A stretch of 64,000 bases of DNA from Pleurocapsa sp. PCC 7319 (GCF_000332195.1 NZ_KB235922.1:682001-746000); one strand, 5' to 3'; shown: positions 26,789-36,787, numbered from the stretch's first letter. Notes: generated by a model from the sequence alone, not told the origin. Program-made: numbers and translations.

Positions 26789-27313
26789 ATGTCAACATCT
26801 AGTGCAGCTGCGAGAGTTCGAGCCAATATTAAGGAGTTATTTCAGGCAAATTTAGCTCCAGGGGATGCTTATATCCGATTTCAACTGACTTCAGAAATGA
26901 CAGCTTTGTTATCAATGGATCAGGTGCAAGAGTCTTTAATAGTTGAGGTTGAGCAAATAACTCCCTTGCCTAGCATGCCAGAATCTGTCATTGGCATTAT
27001 TAGTTCTCGTAATCACGTGTTCTGCGTCTTCGATTTAGCTCGATTTTTAAAGTTACCTTCGGGATTAATTACTCCTCGTCAATATCAAATTATTGTTTTG
27101 CAAACCACTTCTGAACCATCAATTTATTTTGGTTTAGCCGTAACTAGTCTTCAAGGGATTGTACGTTTACCAACAGCTCAAATTCAGTCCTCTTTGACTG
27201 CTTTTCCAGACAACATAACTCCTTATTTATGTGGTGCAGTTTTAAAAGAAGAAAAGATGATGCCTGTTTTCGAGTTCAATCGAATCTCAGAGGCTTTAAG
27301 CTACGTATCGTAG
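26789..27313 (+). CDS. CheW-like coupling protein (PixI/PilI type)
   Basis: A 174-aa adaptor that links receptors to CheA. The CheW SH3-like fold is recognised by YIRFQLTSEMTALLSM (near residue 27), ITPLPSMPESVIGIISSRN and CVFDLARFLKL. A short helical N-terminal extension of about 25 residues precedes the domain, as in cyanobacterial PilI/PixI proteins. It follows the CheY gene by 6 bp. Confidence 0.92.
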   Translation: MSTSSAAARVRANIKELFQANLAPGDAYIRFQLTSEMTALLSMDQVQESLIVEVEQITPLPSMPESVIGIISSRNHVFCVFDLARFLKLPSGLITPRQYQIIVLQTTSEPSIYFGLAVTSLQGIVRLPTAQIQSSLTAFPDNITPYLCGAVLKEEKMMPVFEFNRISEALSYVS

Positions 27314-27459
27314 GCGGGATATCAACTCTATCTCATCTATGGAGTCTTGAATTTTGGCGATTGGCTTTACACGACAACCCTTTCAGTAGGCTATGCGATC
27401 GCGAATACATTATCTCTTGATAAAAACTCATAACCATAGCAATTAATCTAATTAAATCA

Positions 27460-29559
27460 ATGAAACTACCATTATTTAAAAGTTTACGATTCCGCTTACC
27501 TTTTCTAGTTTTATTGGGTGTTATCCCCACCACCATAATTGCGATCGCTTTTGCTAGTTCTAGAGCGGGTAATATTATTCGTCAAGATACTCAAGAAAAT
27601 ATAGCTCTGAAAGCTAGGGCGTTAAATAACAGTATTTCTAGATGGACAGAAATGAACGTTATCGCCTTAAAAAACTTGAGCAACCAGCCCGATATAGTCA
27701 GCATGGAGCCAGCGCGACAGAAGCCAGTTCTTATGGAGACATTAAAGAACTATCAGCATCTCTATACAGCTAGTACTACAGATCTTAATGGAGTTAATGT
27801 AACTCGTAGTGACGATAAAGCACCCAAAAAATATCCCGATCGTCCTTGGTTTCAAGGGGCAAGAGCGGGTAACGATATTACCTATCAAACTTTGATTGGT
27901 CGTACTAGTCTAAAACCTTCTTTATGTTTGTCTGCACCAATTAGAAACAAGACAATAATCCAGGGTGTCAATTACATTTGCATGACTCTGGAAACTCTGA
28001 CAGAAGAAGTTGGTGCGGTTCAGTTTGGTGAAACTGGTTATGGTTTTGTGGTCAATAAAGAAGGTCGTATCTTAGGTCATCCTGATACAAATCTAACTTC
28101 TGGGGAAGAACTAGTAGATTATAGTACCTATCCCCCCGTAGCCAATTTTTTAGCTGATAAAGAAGGTTATCTTGAATTTAAAGATCAAGAAGGGATGGCA
28201 TGGATCTCTCATAGCACTCGTCTTGATAATGGTTGGGGAGTGTTCATCTTACAAGAGAAGTCAGAAGCTTTTCTTGAGGAACGAGAATTTCAGCAGTTAG
28301 CAGCTATCATTGCCGGCGTTGCTATGTTAGCGATCGGCATTGTAACTTGGTTAGTGGCTAGCCGATTGACACAACCGATTAGTAAAATCACCGCAGCATC
28401 CACCAGCTTAGCAGAGGGCAATTTAGATCAAACAGTTGAACTGGAGCAAGAAGATGAAATCGGTATTTTAGGTGATTCTTTTAACCAGATGGCTAAACAG
28501 TTAAAGGAATCGATTGCCAGTTATGAAAGTAAAGCAGAGCAGCAACGTCAAGAAAAAGAACAGTTAGAAGCAGCAATTTATACTCTAATCGATGAAGTTG
28601 CCAATGCCACAGAAGGAGATTTGACTGTTCGAGCCAACTTAGACTCATTAGAACTGAGTACTGTTGCCGATTTATTTAACGCCATAATTGATAACTTACA
28701 AGAAATTGCCATTGAAGCCAAACAATCAACTAGTCAAGTAGGTTCCTCTCTTAAACAAAATGAAGAGGCAATTCGTTTATTAGCAGAGCAGGCGATCGCA
28801 GAGGCTGAAGAAACTCGCGATACGTTGAAGTCCGTTGAGCAAATGTCCCAATCGATTCAGGCAGTAGCCGAAAACGCTAACCAGGCAGAAAAGTTTGCTG
28901 ATGATACTTATAACACGGTATTGAACAGTACCACTGATATGGATAAAACGGTAGATAGTATTCTCAATCTGCGGATGACTGTAGGTGAGACTGCTAAAAA
29001 AATGAAGCGTTTAGGAGAATCTTCGCAAAAAATTGCTCAAGCAGTTTCCTATGTTCAAGAAATCGCCTTAAAAACTAATGTACTGGCGATTAATGCCAGT
29101 GTTGAAGCTGGACGTGCAGGAGAATTAGGTCAAGGTTTCACCATTGTTGCTGAACAAGTAGGTGCATTAGCAGAACAATCCGCAGCCGCGACCAAAGAAA
29201 TTGCCAGCATTGTGGATGCAATTCAAGCAGAAACCCAGGAAGTAAACCAGGCAATGGAAACAGGAACATCACAGGTAGTAGAAACCACACGCCTAGTAGA
29301 AACCACCAAACAAAGTTTGGAGTTGGTATTAGAAAAATCTCAACAAATCAACCAGTTGATGGAGTCTATTTCCAAAACTACTGTATCTCAAGCCAATACT
29401 TCCCAAAATGTAACCAACTTGATGCAAAAAATTGCTCGCTTATCGGAAACTACATCCAAATCATCCACAGAAGTAGCGCAGTCAATTGTCGAAACTGCTC
29501 AAGTAGCTCGGAAACTAGAGTCTACTGTAGCTCAGTTTAAAGTAGCTGAATCTGCGTAA
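27460..29559 (+). CDS. Methyl-accepting chemotaxis receptor 1 with Cache domain
   Basis: A 699-aa transmembrane receptor. TM1 is at about residues 13-32, followed by a periplasmic double-Cache-like sensor (about 33-275) with the ligand-site style motif YPDRPWFQGARAG. TM2 is at about 278-300, HAMP at 300-355, a coiled coil and second HAMP-like region to about 430, then the signalling domain with hairpin tip EIALKTNVLAINASVEAGRA and a long C-terminal helix. Unlike Synechocystis PixJ1 it has no GAF domain, so it should sense a small molecule rather than bind a bilin. It is third-to-last in the tax operon and the close paralogue of the next gene. Confidence 0.92.
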   Translation: MKLPLFKSLRFRLPFLVLLGVIPTTIIAIAFASSRAGNIIRQDTQENIALKARALNNSISRWTEMNVIALKNLSNQPDIVSMEPARQKPVLMETLKNYQHLYTASTTDLNGVNVTRSDDKAPKKYPDRPWFQGARAGNDITYQTLIGRTSLKPSLCLSAPIRNKTIIQGVNYICMTLETLTEEVGAVQFGETGYGFVVNKEGRILGHPDTNLTSGEELVDYSTYPPVANFLADKEGYLEFKDQEGMAWISHSTRLDNGWGVFILQEKSEAFLEEREFQQLAAIIAGVAMLAIGIVTWLVASRLTQPISKITAASTSLAEGNLDQTVELEQEDEIGILGDSFNQMAKQLKESIASYESKAEQQRQEKEQLEAAIYTLIDEVANATEGDLTVRANLDSLELSTVADLFNAIIDNLQEIAIEAKQSTSQVGSSLKQNEEAIRLLAEQAIAEAEETRDTLKSVEQMSQSIQAVAENANQAEKFADDTYNTVLNSTTDMDKTVDSILNLRMTVGETAKKMKRLGESSQKIAQAVSYVQEIALKTNVLAINASVEAGRAGELGQGFTIVAEQVGALAEQSAAATKEIASIVDAIQAETQEVNQAMETGTSQVVETTRLVETTKQSLELVLEKSQQINQLMESISKTTVSQANTSQNVTNLMQKIARLSETTSKSSTEVAQSIVETAQVARKLESTVAQFKVAESA

Positions 29560-29695
29560 GCATTGAGCGCCAATCTTAACAAGCTTCAGGAATAGATTTC
29601 ATATAACCTACTAATTGCAACATCTATTTTCTCCGAGGCAAAAGCCTTGATCAGACAAATATTCTTATAAGTCAACTTATTATTGCCGAATTTCT

Positions 29696-32146
29696 ATGAT
29701 TACTGAAAAAGAATCCCAGAACTTTCCATTAGCAGCCAATTCTTCTAATAAATCTGAAGCTGACAAAAACATTAAGGGAACAGGTACTCTCCGTCGTCGC
29801 TTGTTGATTTCAATTTTGCCAGCAGTATTACTGCCCCTGATGATCGCCAGTGCGATCGGATATACAATTACTGAACGTCGAGCCAAAACTGAAGTGATAG
29901 ATAACCTGGAAGCTAATACTCTTTTGGCAAGTAAAACAATTACAACTTTTATTCGAGACTCCTTAAAACTTACCGATTTGGTTGCTGTTAATCCTATTGT
30001 GATTCAAGCCATGAAAGAGGGTAATAAGATTTCTCAGTCACAACAATTAGCTCAACAACAGATTGATGTATTGGAGAAAAAGTTTGCTGCCACCAAATTA
30101 TTAGCCCCTGATGAGAACCTGAATAACTATCTCCAACAGATAGTTATATCTGGTCAGGTAGCGGAAATCTTTTTTACCGAACGCAATGGTTTGAATGTCG
30201 CATTTAGTAATCCCACTTCCGATTTTGTGCAACGGGACGAAGGTTGGTGGCAAAATAGCCAAAAAGAAGGACGAGATATCGATGAACCAGAGTTTGATGA
30301 TTCAGCAAACGCGATTGTAATTGCTTTTTCTAGAGCGGTAAAAGACCCTCAGACAGGTGAATTTCTCGGGGTAATTAAGGCCGGTGTTCCAGCAACAACA
30401 TCGATTTCCGACCTGATAACTTTCCTACAGGGAAAACAGAACCGCTCGGCTCAATTTCAAATTGTTGACCCTAACAATAGTTTTGTATTTAGTAATATCG
30501 ATTTTACTGATGTTGCAGCTAGCGATCGCAGTGGTGCAGAAACTGATGTTCGGGGAGAGGCTGAAAACAAAGGACAGAAAGCTATGAAGACAGAAGGTGT
30601 CGAAGTGGTTGGGGGTCAGCCTATTTTAGAGGTAGCTAAAACTATGATGCAGGTTATGGGAAATACGTTGAGTGTAGAGGAAGCACAACAGTCAATCGCC
30701 CAGATATCTGACATGTCTGATATCAGTCTTCGCCAAGAATTCAACAACGACTCTGAAGCTAGCATAGTCGCTACATTAAGATATCAAGACCAGATTTATG
30801 GCTTGTCCACAGTTCCCAATACTAACCTCGTATCAATTGGCGTTATCGATTATGATGTGGTAGCTAGTGCAGGACGAAATTTACTATCGGTATTTGGTTT
30901 AACGGGTATCATTCTGGGTACTTTTGCTTTAGGTTTAATTATTTTTCTCGCGCAGCAATTATCTCGACCTCTAACTAATCTATCTCAAAAAACTCAACAG
31001 GTAGCAGAAGGAAATCTTGATGTAACAGCTAATATTGAGGGAACTTTAGAAACCAGAACTTTAGCCGATAACTTTAACAAGCTGATTTATCAGGTAAAAG
31101 AACTACTCCAACAGCAAACAAGTGTAGCTGATAAACAACGCCAAGAAAAGGAAAAGTTAGAAGAAGCAATTTATACCCTAATCGATGAAGTTTCTGATGC
31201 AACAGAGGGGGATTTAACTGTAAGAGCTAATTTAGATTCTTTAGAACTGAGTACTGTTGCCGATTTATTTAACGCCATTATTGATAACTTGCAAGAAATT
31301 GCCGTTGAAGCGAAACAGTCAACTAGCAAGGTGGGTTCCTCTTTAAAACAAAACGAAGCAGCTATTCGTTTCCTCTCAGAGCAAGCTGTTTCTGAAGCGC
31401 AAGAAACTCGCAAGACATTGACTTCTGTTGAGCAAATGTCCCAATCAATTCAGGCAGTAGCTGAAAAAGCCAACCAAGTCGAAAAGATTGCTGATGATAC
31501 TTACAGTACTGTTCTCAAAAGTACTGACAATATGGACTTAACAGTCGATAGTATTTTGGAACTGCGAAGTGCTGTAGGTGAAACTGCTAAAAAAATGAAG
31601 CGTTTAGGAGAATCTTCGCAGAAAATCGCTCAAGCAGTCTCTTTCATCGAAGAAATTGCGCTGAAAACCAATGTTTTAGCTATTAACACGAGTGCTGAAG
31701 CTGAGCGTGCTGGAGAATATGGACAAGGTTTTACGATCATTGCCGAACAAGTGGGTGCATTAGCTGAACAATCGGCAGCAGCAACCAAAGAAATTGAGAA
31801 TATTGTGGCAACTATTCAGGCGGAAACTAAGGAAGTAAGCCAAGCTATGGAATCAGGAAACTCCCAAGTAGTAAAAACCACACACCTAGTACAATCCACC
31901 AAGCAAAGTTTAGGACAGGTATTAGAAAAATCCCAAGAAATTAACCAACTAATGGGTTCTATTTCTCAAACCACAGTATCTCAGGCAACTACTTCTCAAA
32001 GTGTGACCAACTTGATGCAAAAAATTGCTCAATTGTCGGAAAACACATCTAAATCATCTAAAGAAGTAGCACAATCAATTGTGGAAACAGCTCAAGTAGC
32101 TCAAAAGTTAGAATCTGCCGTAGCTCAGTTCAAAGTAACAAATTAA
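29696..32146 (+). CDS. Methyl-accepting chemotaxis receptor 2 with Cache domain
   Basis: An 816-aa receptor. Residues 1-33 are polar, TM1 is at about 36-56, a larger periplasmic Cache-type sensor covers about 60-395, TM2 is at about 400-422, then HAMP, a second HAMP-like stretch and the signalling domain. The tip reads EIALKTNVLAINTSAEAERA, in which the usual AGRA/AARA is AERA. The cytoplasmic half is nearly the same as in receptor 1, including DNA stretches identical over more than 35 bases, while the sensors differ. It follows receptor 1 by 136 bp. Again there is no GAF photosensor. The polar N-terminus before TM1 is longer than usual. Confidence 0.92.
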   Translation: MITEKESQNFPLAANSSNKSEADKNIKGTGTLRRRLLISILPAVLLPLMIASAIGYTITERRAKTEVIDNLEANTLLASKTITTFIRDSLKLTDLVAVNPIVIQAMKEGNKISQSQQLAQQQIDVLEKKFAATKLLAPDENLNNYLQQIVISGQVAEIFFTERNGLNVAFSNPTSDFVQRDEGWWQNSQKEGRDIDEPEFDDSANAIVIAFSRAVKDPQTGEFLGVIKAGVPATTSISDLITFLQGKQNRSAQFQIVDPNNSFVFSNIDFTDVAASDRSGAETDVRGEAENKGQKAMKTEGVEVVGGQPILEVAKTMMQVMGNTLSVEEAQQSIAQISDMSDISLRQEFNNDSEASIVATLRYQDQIYGLSTVPNTNLVSIGVIDYDVVASAGRNLLSVFGLTGIILGTFALGLIIFLAQQLSRPLTNLSQKTQQVAEGNLDVTANIEGTLETRTLADNFNKLIYQVKELLQQQTSVADKQRQEKEKLEEAIYTLIDEVSDATEGDLTVRANLDSLELSTVADLFNAIIDNLQEIAVEAKQSTSKVGSSLKQNEAAIRFLSEQAVSEAQETRKTLTSVEQMSQSIQAVAEKANQVEKIADDTYSTVLKSTDNMDLTVDSILELRSAVGETAKKMKRLGESSQKIAQAVSFIEEIALKTNVLAINTSAEAERAGEYGQGFTIIAEQVGALAEQSAAATKEIENIVATIQAETKEVSQAMESGNSQVVKTTHLVQSTKQSLGQVLEKSQEINQLMGSISQTTVSQATTSQSVTNLMQKIAQLSENTSKSSKEVAQSIVETAQVAQKLESAVAQFKVTN

Positions 32147-32151
32147 ATCAA

Positions 32152-32186
32152 TTATTAATTACTAGTTATTAATTATTAATTATCAA
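32152..32186. repeat. Heptanucleotide array TTATTAA, 5 units, abutting the CheA start codon
   Basis: Units TTATTAA, TTACTAG, TTATTAA, TTATTAA, TTATCAA, then C and the ATG at 32188. The array replaces any Shine-Dalgarno sequence. Confidence 0.7.
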
Positions 32187-32187
32187 C

Positions 32188-35100
32188 ATGGATATAGAAC
32201 AACAAATCCGCCTTAATTTTCTCGATGAGGCTGAAGAATATTTTGATCGTATGGAGTCTAGTCTTATAGGATTAGCTAATAACGTCATTGATCCTCAAAA
32301 AGTAGATTTAGTCTTACGGTCTGCCCACTCGATTAAAGGTGGAGCAGCAATGATGAACTATGATGTTCTGAGTCGAGTTGCCCATCGTTTAGAAGATTTT
32401 TTAAAAATTTTGCGGGTTCGCTATGCTTCTAGTCAAATTACGACGGAAGTAGAAACCCTATTCCTACAAAGTGTTGATTGTCTACGCCACATTTGTGAGC
32501 TTAGTCGTCGAGGAGTAGCGGTGACGGAGTCTGATGTAGCAGCGCGATCGCAACCAATTTTTGAGCAGCTACATCAGCATTTGGGTGATTTGGAAGAGGG
32601 TGATGAAAATGCCTTATTGACAGCTCAAGATGAAGATATCGATCCTGCTGTTCTCATCTTTGAAGAAGGCGTTGACGCTGTTTTGGATCGATTTGAGGAA
32701 CAATTAAGTAACTTAAATCTTGCCCAACTAGCTCAAGAATTATCTACTACTGCCAAAGAACTAAGTGCTTTTGGACAAATGGCAAATCTTGAACCTTTTA
32801 TTGAGCTTTGTCAGTCTATTCAGCAACAAGCACAAGAATTATCTCCAGAGCAAATTGAATCCTTAGCCCAAAACTCTCTAAATACTTGGAGAAGATCTCA
32901 TGCTCTGGTACTTAGGGGTCGACTAGAAAAACTACCATCTCAGTTAGAAATGGTGGGTGTATCAGATCGGCAGATTAGTCCTACTTCCCCTAGAGAAAAT
33001 CCTGATTCACAAATCAAAGATGATATTTCTTCAACATTAGAAGCTCTAGATTTATCAGCAGGAGATTTCGATCCATTCCTCGAAGATTTTGCAGCATCCG
33101 AAGCTCTTGATGAATTACAGTCAGCATTTGAGACGGAAATACCGGAAGTTCCAGTTGATTTAGACACTAGCGATCGCTTGTTGACTTCCGAAATAGAAGA
33201 ATTTGCCGTTGACGAAATAGCAGAAGCAGAAGCTGATTTAGATCCATTTATCGAAGAGTTTCCAGAATCAGAAGCCCTTTCAGAATTACAGTCGGCATTT
33301 GAGACCGAAATTTCAGAAGTATCTATTGAATCAGACGCGGGCGATCGCTCATTGACTTCCGAAATAGAAGAATTCACTGCTGAAAACTTAGAAGAAGAAT
33401 ACTCTTCAGAAACAGATGGAGCTTTTGATGTAATTTTCGATGATTCGGTGAAATTAGAAAATATCACCGAATTAAGGTCTGCATTTGATGTAGCAATGAA
33501 TGAAGTCTCTGTTGAATCAGAGAGTAGCGAGCGTTCAATTATCCCTGAGAATAATGCCGAGGTGACAAACTCTCAACCTGCCTCTCAGCAGAAATCTCCT
33601 GCTATGGACAAAATGGTTAGAGTTCCAGCATCACAACTTAGACAATTTAATAACCTTTTTGAACAGTTAGTTTTAGAGCGTAATAATCTTAACCTCCGTT
33701 TCAAACAACTTCAATCTATTGCTGCATTAATGCGCAGAAGAATAGAACAAATAGAGCGATCTAATACCAATTTAAAACAATGGTATGATCGAGCCTCGGT
33801 TGAAGGGTTTTTAACCACAGAACAAGCTGTTGCAACTTCAGTCATCTCAGCTAAAAAAACTACAGCAGGTTTTGATGCTCTGGAGATGGATCGTTACACG
33901 GATGTACATCTCATTTGCCAAGAACAAATTGAAACTATTGTTCAACTTCAAGAGGTAGCTACTGATGTAGAGTTGGGATTACAAGACATTAACCTAGCAG
34001 TTCGCGACCTCAACCACGTTACCAAGTTTTTGCAAAGTAACGTAATTCGCACACAAATGTTACCTTTTGCCGAAGTAGTCAAACGCTTTCCGCGAGTAAT
34101 TCGCGACCTTAACCTCCAGTTTGGCAAAAAAGTTAATCTCAAAATTGAGGGCGAAAATACTCTGATTGATCGCTCAGTTTTAGAATCTCTTAACGATCCG
34201 TTACTGCATTTATTACGCAATGCTTTTGACCATGGCATAGAAGATGCAGCTACTAGAACTGCTGCGGGAAAACTTTCTGAAGGAACAATTACATTACAAG
34301 CAAATAACCAGGGGACTCAGACAGTTATTACCCTCTCTGATGATGGAGGAGGTATTCCTCTGGATAAAATTCGCGATCGCATTCAAGCGATGGGTCTTCC
34401 CCGGGAACATATCCAGCAAATGCCGGAAACTGAAATCCTTGACTTTATCTTTGAGCCTGGATTTAGTACCGCTAAACAAGTGACCGAACTCTCAGGTCGT
34501 GGAGTTGGTATGGATGTAGTGAGGACTAACCTACAAGATATTCGAGGCAATGTGAGTGTAGCAACTAAGCCAGGTTTAGGGACGACTTTCACTCTTAAAA
34601 TCCCTTTTTCACTATCTATCTTAAGGGTGGCGATCGTCGAAAAATCTGGCATTATCTTTGCCATTCCGGCAAATACTATTCAAGAGCTATTACCATTAAA
34701 CCCCGAAGCAGTAACAACCTCAGAAAATATCAAACATATTACCTGGAAAGATGAACAAGTTCCTCTAGTTCAAATCGAGAAAGCGTTAGTTTTGAGACGC
34801 TCCCATAACACTTTTAATTTAACTGACAATCCCATGATAGATCGCCCCATGGCTATTCTAGTTGGGGACAAGGAAAAATTTGCTGGACTAGAGATTAGTC
34901 GATTTTGGGGTGAGCAAGAAGCTACAATCCGACCTATTGAAAGTCCTATACCTCTTCCCCCTGGAGTTGTTAGTTCGATGGTTTTTGGCGATGGTCGGGT
35001 TATTCCCTTAATAGATCCTTCGCTGCTAATAGAAGATTGCTTGAAACGTAGTTCCGCAGAAGAGTCCCTGGGAACTACACTTCTCGAACAAGATAGTCAA

Positions 35101-35499
35101 CCATCAGCGTTAGCAACTGATCGCCAAACTATTCTGGTCGTTGATGATTCAATTAATGTCCGCCGCTATCTAAGTGTAACTTTAGAAAAAGCAGGATACA
35201 AAGTTCAGCAAGCTAAAGATGGGCAAGAAGCAGTAGATAAGCTGATTGACGGACTTTCAGTACAAGGAGTTGTCTGTGATATCGAAATGCCTCGGCTTGA
35301 TGGATATGGGGTTCTTGAAGAATTGAGAGATAAAACTGAATTTCGTGAGCTTCCCATCGTCATGTTGACTTCCCGTAGTAATGAGAAACACCGAAAGTTA
35401 GCTATGAATCTTGGCGCATCAGCTTATTTTTCTAAACCCTATAATGAACAAGAATTACTACAAAAAATAGCAGAGCTAATACAAATTTATACTCATTAA
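32188..35499 (+). CDS. Hybrid CheA histidine kinase with C-terminal receiver (PixL/PilL type)
   Basis: An 1103-aa kinase that phosphorylates the PatA-type and CheY regulators of the same operon. The HPt domain has phospho-His47 in RSAHSIKGG. A second, degenerate helical domain covers about 140-255. Residues about 290-455 are an acidic linker with about three repeats of 55-58 residues built around ELQSAFETEI. Dimerisation helices follow, then the HATPase domain (N box LLRNAFDHGIED, G boxes DDGGGI and GRGVGMD, then GTTFTLKIP). After that come a CheW-like domain and a receiver (VVDDSINVR, phosphoacceptor in VCDIEMPRLDGY). The stop codon overlaps that of the convergent gene by a few bases. The start follows a heptamer array, without a Shine-Dalgarno. 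Confidence 0.95.
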   Translation: MDIEQQIRLNFLDEAEEYFDRMESSLIGLANNVIDPQKVDLVLRSAHSIKGGAAMMNYDVLSRVAHRLEDFLKILRVRYASSQITTEVETLFLQSVDCLRHICELSRRGVAVTESDVAARSQPIFEQLHQHLGDLEEGDENALLTAQDEDIDPAVLIFEEGVDAVLDRFEEQLSNLNLAQLAQELSTTAKELSAFGQMANLEPFIELCQSIQQQAQELSPEQIESLAQNSLNTWRRSHALVLRGRLEKLPSQLEMVGVSDRQISPTSPRENPDSQIKDDISSTLEALDLSAGDFDPFLEDFAASEALDELQSAFETEIPEVPVDLDTSDRLLTSEIEEFAVDEIAEAEADLDPFIEEFPESEALSELQSAFETEISEVSIESDAGDRSLTSEIEEFTAENLEEEYSSETDGAFDVIFDDSVKLENITELRSAFDVAMNEVSVESESSERSIIPENNAEVTNSQPASQQKSPAMDKMVRVPASQLRQFNNLFEQLVLERNNLNLRFKQLQSIAALMRRRIEQIERSNTNLKQWYDRASVEGFLTTEQAVATSVISAKKTTAGFDALEMDRYTDVHLICQEQIETIVQLQEVATDVELGLQDINLAVRDLNHVTKFLQSNVIRTQMLPFAEVVKRFPRVIRDLNLQFGKKVNLKIEGENTLIDRSVLESLNDPLLHLLRNAFDHGIEDAATRTAAGKLSEGTITLQANNQGTQTVITLSDDGGGIPLDKIRDRIQAMGLPREHIQQMPETEILDFIFEPGFSTAKQVTELSGRGVGMDVVRTNLQDIRGNVSVATKPGLGTTFTLKIPFSLSILRVAIVEKSGIIFAIPANTIQELLPLNPEAVTTSENIKHITWKDEQVPLVQIEKALVLRRSHNTFNLTDNPMIDRPMAILVGDKEKFAGLEISRFWGEQEATIRPIESPIPLPPGVVSSMVFGDGRVIPLIDPSLLIEDCLKRSSAEESLGTTLLEQDSQPSALATDRQTILVVDDSINVRRYLSVTLEKAGYKVQQAKDGQEAVDKLIDGLSVQGVVCDIEMPRLDGYGVLEELRDKTEFRELPIVMLTSRSNEKHRKLAMNLGASAYFSKPYNEQELLQKIAELIQIYTH

Positions 35500-35876
35500 T
35501 CTAAAAAAGGAGACTCCAACATATTTTCCCAAAGAACCTCCAGATAATACTCATGAATCATCAGCATCTGGTTTGCTTGAATCAATAATTCTTGTAAATC
35601 TTCTATATTTGTATTTAATCTAATTAAACTAATATACGAAGATAATCGCGCTTCTAATTCTGAAGAAAGTTTCTGATGAGTTATTGAAACTTCAACTACC
35701 CCAATAGCTTGAAAATACAGATAATCTCTCATCTCCTGCTGCCTGAGCAAGCTTTGCTTAAACAACTCAATTAAATCATCTTGTAACTTGACCACATCAG
35801 TAATTTTTTTAATTTGATCGGATAAAACTCTTAAAGCAAAATCCTGTTCCAGAGAAAAAGAGAACGTATTAATCAT
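35496..35876 (-). CDS. Hypothetical all-helical protein, 126 aa
   Basis: A 126-aa soluble protein, predicted by eye to be nearly all helix with heptad-like spacing of Leu and Ile (for example KKITDVVKLQDDLIELFKQSLL and NIEDLQELLIQANQMLM). No signal peptide, membrane segment or catalytic motif is seen. It ends acidic and aromatic (EVLWENMLESPFLD). Its 3' end overlaps the stop codon of the CheA gene in the opposite orientation (TTAA shared). I do not recognise a family. Position suggests no functional link, although a helical adaptor next to a kinase is conceivable. Confidence 0.65.
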   Translation of the reverse strand: MINTFSFSLEQDFALRVLSDQIKKITDVVKLQDDLIELFKQSLLRQQEMRDYLYFQAIGVVEVSITHQKLSSELEARLSSYISLIRLNTNIEDLQELLIQANQMLMIHEYYLEVLWENMLESPFLD

Positions 35877-35983
35877 ACTTAACTAAATAATCTTAAATTG
35901 CTCAGATTATAGATAAATATGAGTACCTAATCCTCAGTTAAATTACCTAATTAAGGGGGTTTTTTAAAGCGGTTTGAGCTGAT

Positions 35984-36766
35984 TTAACTGGAAGCACTGG
36001 TATAAAAACGGAGAGCGAACTGCCAGAAAAATATTGAAAAACCAAACAAAATGACAGCTAAGATAGCTGCTCCAAAAATCCAAGTTAACTCACTACGGTT
36101 CAGCATTGCCTGCGCAGGAACAGTAGTCAAGAAAGCTACAGGAACAATAAATGTAAAAAAGAAACGATAAACAGCAGGATAGGCTACCATCGGATAACGC
36201 CCTGCTTCGAGCAACCCCCGTAAGACTTCAGTGACGTTATAGACTTTGACAAACCAAATACTGGTTGCGCCTAAGATAAACCAGAGACTGTAGAGAATGA
36301 CAATGCCAAAACAGAGGGGAATTAAACTAGCTAGATAATTGTGCCAAGCTAAACCTAAATTAGTTCCTGCATAGACTATTAAAACTATGCCAAAAAATAG
36401 ATCGGGCAGACCCCAAGGAGAGATGGTCTTCATTGAAAGCCAAAACTGACTACTAATCGGTTTGAGCAAGACAAAATCTAATGTTCCCAGTTCTACCTGT
36501 CTAACAATACTATTGAGATTAGGAACCAAAAAAGTTGCTGAGAATCCTTGCAGTAGTGTAAACAAACCTAAAACAATAGTTGCTTCTTGCCAACTCCACC
36601 CCTGAAAAGTATAGCCAGTGCGATAAAACAAAAATAGACCAAACAGACTTCCTACTAGGTTGGCAATACTCGTAATCGTGGCAATCAAGAAATTGAGACG
36701 ATATTCTAATTCTACAGCGATCGCCGTAGACCAAAATAAACGCAATACTTTAAAATAACGGTTCAT
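35984..36766 (-). CDS. ABC-2 type transporter permease (DUF990-like)
   Basis: A 260-aa membrane protein with six hydrophobic segments. It matches the ABC-2/DUF990 permeases by the N-terminal RLFWSTAIAVELEYRLNFL, the cytosolic motif VRQVELGTLDFVLLKPISSQFWLS, and the loop TEVLRGLLEAGRYP. These permeases normally work as a pair with a second permease and an ATPase. Neither is present here, so partners must be elsewhere. It lies 17 bp downstream of a peptide-binding lipoprotein gene in the same direction, and that spacer is entirely heptamer repeat. The two may be co-transcribed but belong to different ABC classes. Confidence 0.85.
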   Translation of the reverse strand: MNRYFKVLRLFWSTAIAVELEYRLNFLIATITSIANLVGSLFGLFLFYRTGYTFQGWSWQEATIVLGLFTLLQGFSATFLVPNLNSIVRQVELGTLDFVLLKPISSQFWLSMKTISPWGLPDLFFGIVLIVYAGTNLGLAWHNYLASLIPLCFGIVILYSLWFILGATSIWFVKVYNVTEVLRGLLEAGRYPMVAYPAVYRFFFTFIVPVAFLTTVPAQAMLNRSELTWIFGAAILAVILFGFSIFFWQFALRFYTSASS

Positions 36767-36787
36767 TGATTACTGATTACTGATTAC
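36767..36787. repeat. Heptanucleotide array TGATTAC, 3 perfect units, filling a gene junction
   Basis: The array occupies the whole 17-bp spacer between the permease start and the lipoprotein stop codon, and includes that stop codon. Confidence 0.8.

Noticed and set aside
32940-33467. 175-aa Ser-rich leftward frame
   Set aside because: It is the antisense of the acidic repeat linker of CheA; the Ser-rich composition follows from Glu/Asp codons on the real strand.
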